Below, piece after piece: positions 63,499-64,000 of a stretch of 64,000 bases of DNA. The stretch spans positions 124,001 through 188,000 of the forward strand of contig DAIPXZ010000002.1 in assembly GCA_036782995.1 (NCBI GenBank). Direction: 5' to 3'. Below the pieces are notes generated by a model. It searched no databases. It saw only the letters and a program-made list of their open reading frames with translations, and was not told where the DNA came from. A program made the translations under genes and the position numbers. Source of the DNA: DAIPXZ01 sp036782995. GTDB taxonomy: Bacteria > Bacillota > Clostridia > Saccharofermentanales > Saccharofermentanaceae. Position 1 is the first letter of the stretch, and each line of letters starts with the position of its first letter.

Positions 63499-63518
63499 TG
63501 TAACCGAGCTCGATTACA
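63499..63518. promoter_or_regulatory. Candidate LacI-type operator
   Basis: TGTAACCGAGCTCGATTACA is a 20-base inverted repeat with only one mismatched pair around the central CG-containing core. It resembles LacI/GalR-family operators. It sits between the transketolase stop and the LacI start, where it would autoregulate the operon. I see no clear promoter boxes around it. Confidence 0.6.
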
Positions 63519-63552
63519 AGTGGTATACATTGACAAAACAACTGAGTCTCGG

Positions 63553-63569
63553 AAAAGCCCGTCGGCTTA
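63553..63569 (-). terminator. Weak terminator overlapping the transketolase stop codon
   Basis: On the minus strand AAGCC pairs with GGCTT around GACG and TTTTCC follows. The stop codon TAA lies inside the left arm. Confidence 0.45.
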
Positions 63570-64000
63570 TCCCTTCACGATTTTTTCCACTTCGTTAACT
63601 ACGTTGGCGACTGTAAAGCCGTACTTTTCCATCAGCAACGACGGCTTGCCGCTCGCACCGAAGGTATCCATCGTAATATATGAAGCATCCAATCCGCCGA
63701 TTTTACCCCAAGAAAAAGAGGAACCGGCTTCCACCACGACACGCTTACGAATTTCAGAAGGCAATACGCTTTCCTGATAACGATTGCTCTGTGCCAAGAA
63801 AACATCGAGGCAAGGAACAGAAACGACGCGGCAATCAATACCCTTCGAAAGGAGTTCTGCCTTTGCATTTACTGCGAGCTCCACTTCGGAGCCAGACGCA
63901 ATTAGTATTGCATCCGGAGCCGTTTTGCTCTCGGCATCAATGATATAAGCCCCGTGAAGTGCGTCCTTCGATGAGCCCTTCATTGGCGCCAATTTTTGAC
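63567..64000 (-). CDS. tkt: Transketolase, C-terminal part (5' end outside window)
   Basis: The frame runs off the window end: QKLAPMKGSS continues into the last domain of transketolase with APDAILIASGSEVELAV, VVSVPCLDVFLAQ and KRVVVEAGSSFSWGKIGG. TMDTFGASGKPSLLMEKYGF is the conserved end. Transketolase moves two-carbon units between pentose and hexose phosphates using thiamine diphosphate, and links xylulose 5-phosphate from xylB to glycolysis. Only about 144 residues are inside the window; the cofactor and catalytic His regions are not. Confidence 0.95.
   Translation of the reverse strand, partial: QKLAPMKGSSKDALHGAYIIDAESKTAPDAILIASGSEVELAVNAKAELLSKGIDCRVVSVPCLDVFLAQSNRYQESVLPSEIRKRVVVEAGSSFSWGKIGGLDASYITMDTFGASGKPSLLMEKYGFTVANVVNEVEKIVKG

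Overview
The window reads as chromosomal DNA of a low-to-moderate-GC Firmicute of the class Clostridia, probably a plant-fibre-degrading gut or rumen relative of Lachnospiraceae/Ruminococcaceae. The signs are strong Shine-Dalgarno sites, TTGACA/TATAAT promoters, a tryptophan T-box, an LPXTG surface protein, type III glutamine synthetase, split iron-sulfur glutamate synthase, LL-diaminopimelate aminotransferase and a xylose cluster. This placement is inference from gene content; there is no rRNA to fix it.

Layout. 1-3.4 kb: the end of glnS converges on a hypothetical anchored protein and serS. 3.5-8.6 kb: a signalling operon holding a lipid-kinase-like protein with an altered GGDGT motif, a hybrid histidine kinase with a terminal HPt domain, and a receiver-GGDEF protein. 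8.7-12.7 kb: an ECF transporter S component, a low-molecular-weight phosphatase, a decayed relaxase relic beside four consecutive stem-loops, a surface-protein fragment and a hydrolase. 12.8-17.1 kb: metal homeostasis (ZIP transporter and DtxR-type regulator, divergent from feoA-feoA-feoB and a tiny Cys-rich protein).

17.2-33.7 kb is a nitrogen-assimilation island. A ten-gene minus-strand operon encodes the glutaminase domain of glutamate synthase, DapF, DapL, the FMN/Fe-S synthase domain, a ferredoxin-like protein, an FAD oxidoreductase, the GXGXG domain, a short glutamine synthetase I, an ANTAR antiterminator-type regulator and PyrG. Diverging from it are glnN (GSIII), an ammonium transporter fused to a complete PII domain, and asnB. 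Each divergent promoter is followed at once by a terminator-like leader hairpin, and the operon itself encodes an ANTAR protein. The best regulatory hypothesis in the window is that this protein controls both leaders by antitermination.

33.8-47.4 kb: a serine hydrolase, an overlapping HIRAN/J-domain-like pair, tRNA-Leu(TAG), lepA, a signal peptidase I with a very long low-complexity N-terminal extension, aspS, hisS, rsmE, an AIM24-family protein and a stand-alone trpB2-type gene under a T-box. 47.4-50.7 kb: an exported subtilase with two DUF4214 modules, overlapping a repeat-rich LPXTG protein. 50.9-64 kb: a two-component system, a sugar ABC transporter, xylB, xylA, a GH3 glycosidase, a LacI regulator and the end of a transketolase. 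Together these give uptake, hydrolysis and pentose-phosphate entry of xylose or xylo-oligosaccharides.

I saw no CRISPR array, intact insertion sequence, prophage or defence island. The most unusual items are the Amt-PII fusion with its ANTAR/leader arrangement, the extended signal peptidase, the HIRAN/J-domain-like pair and the relaxase relic with its hairpin array.
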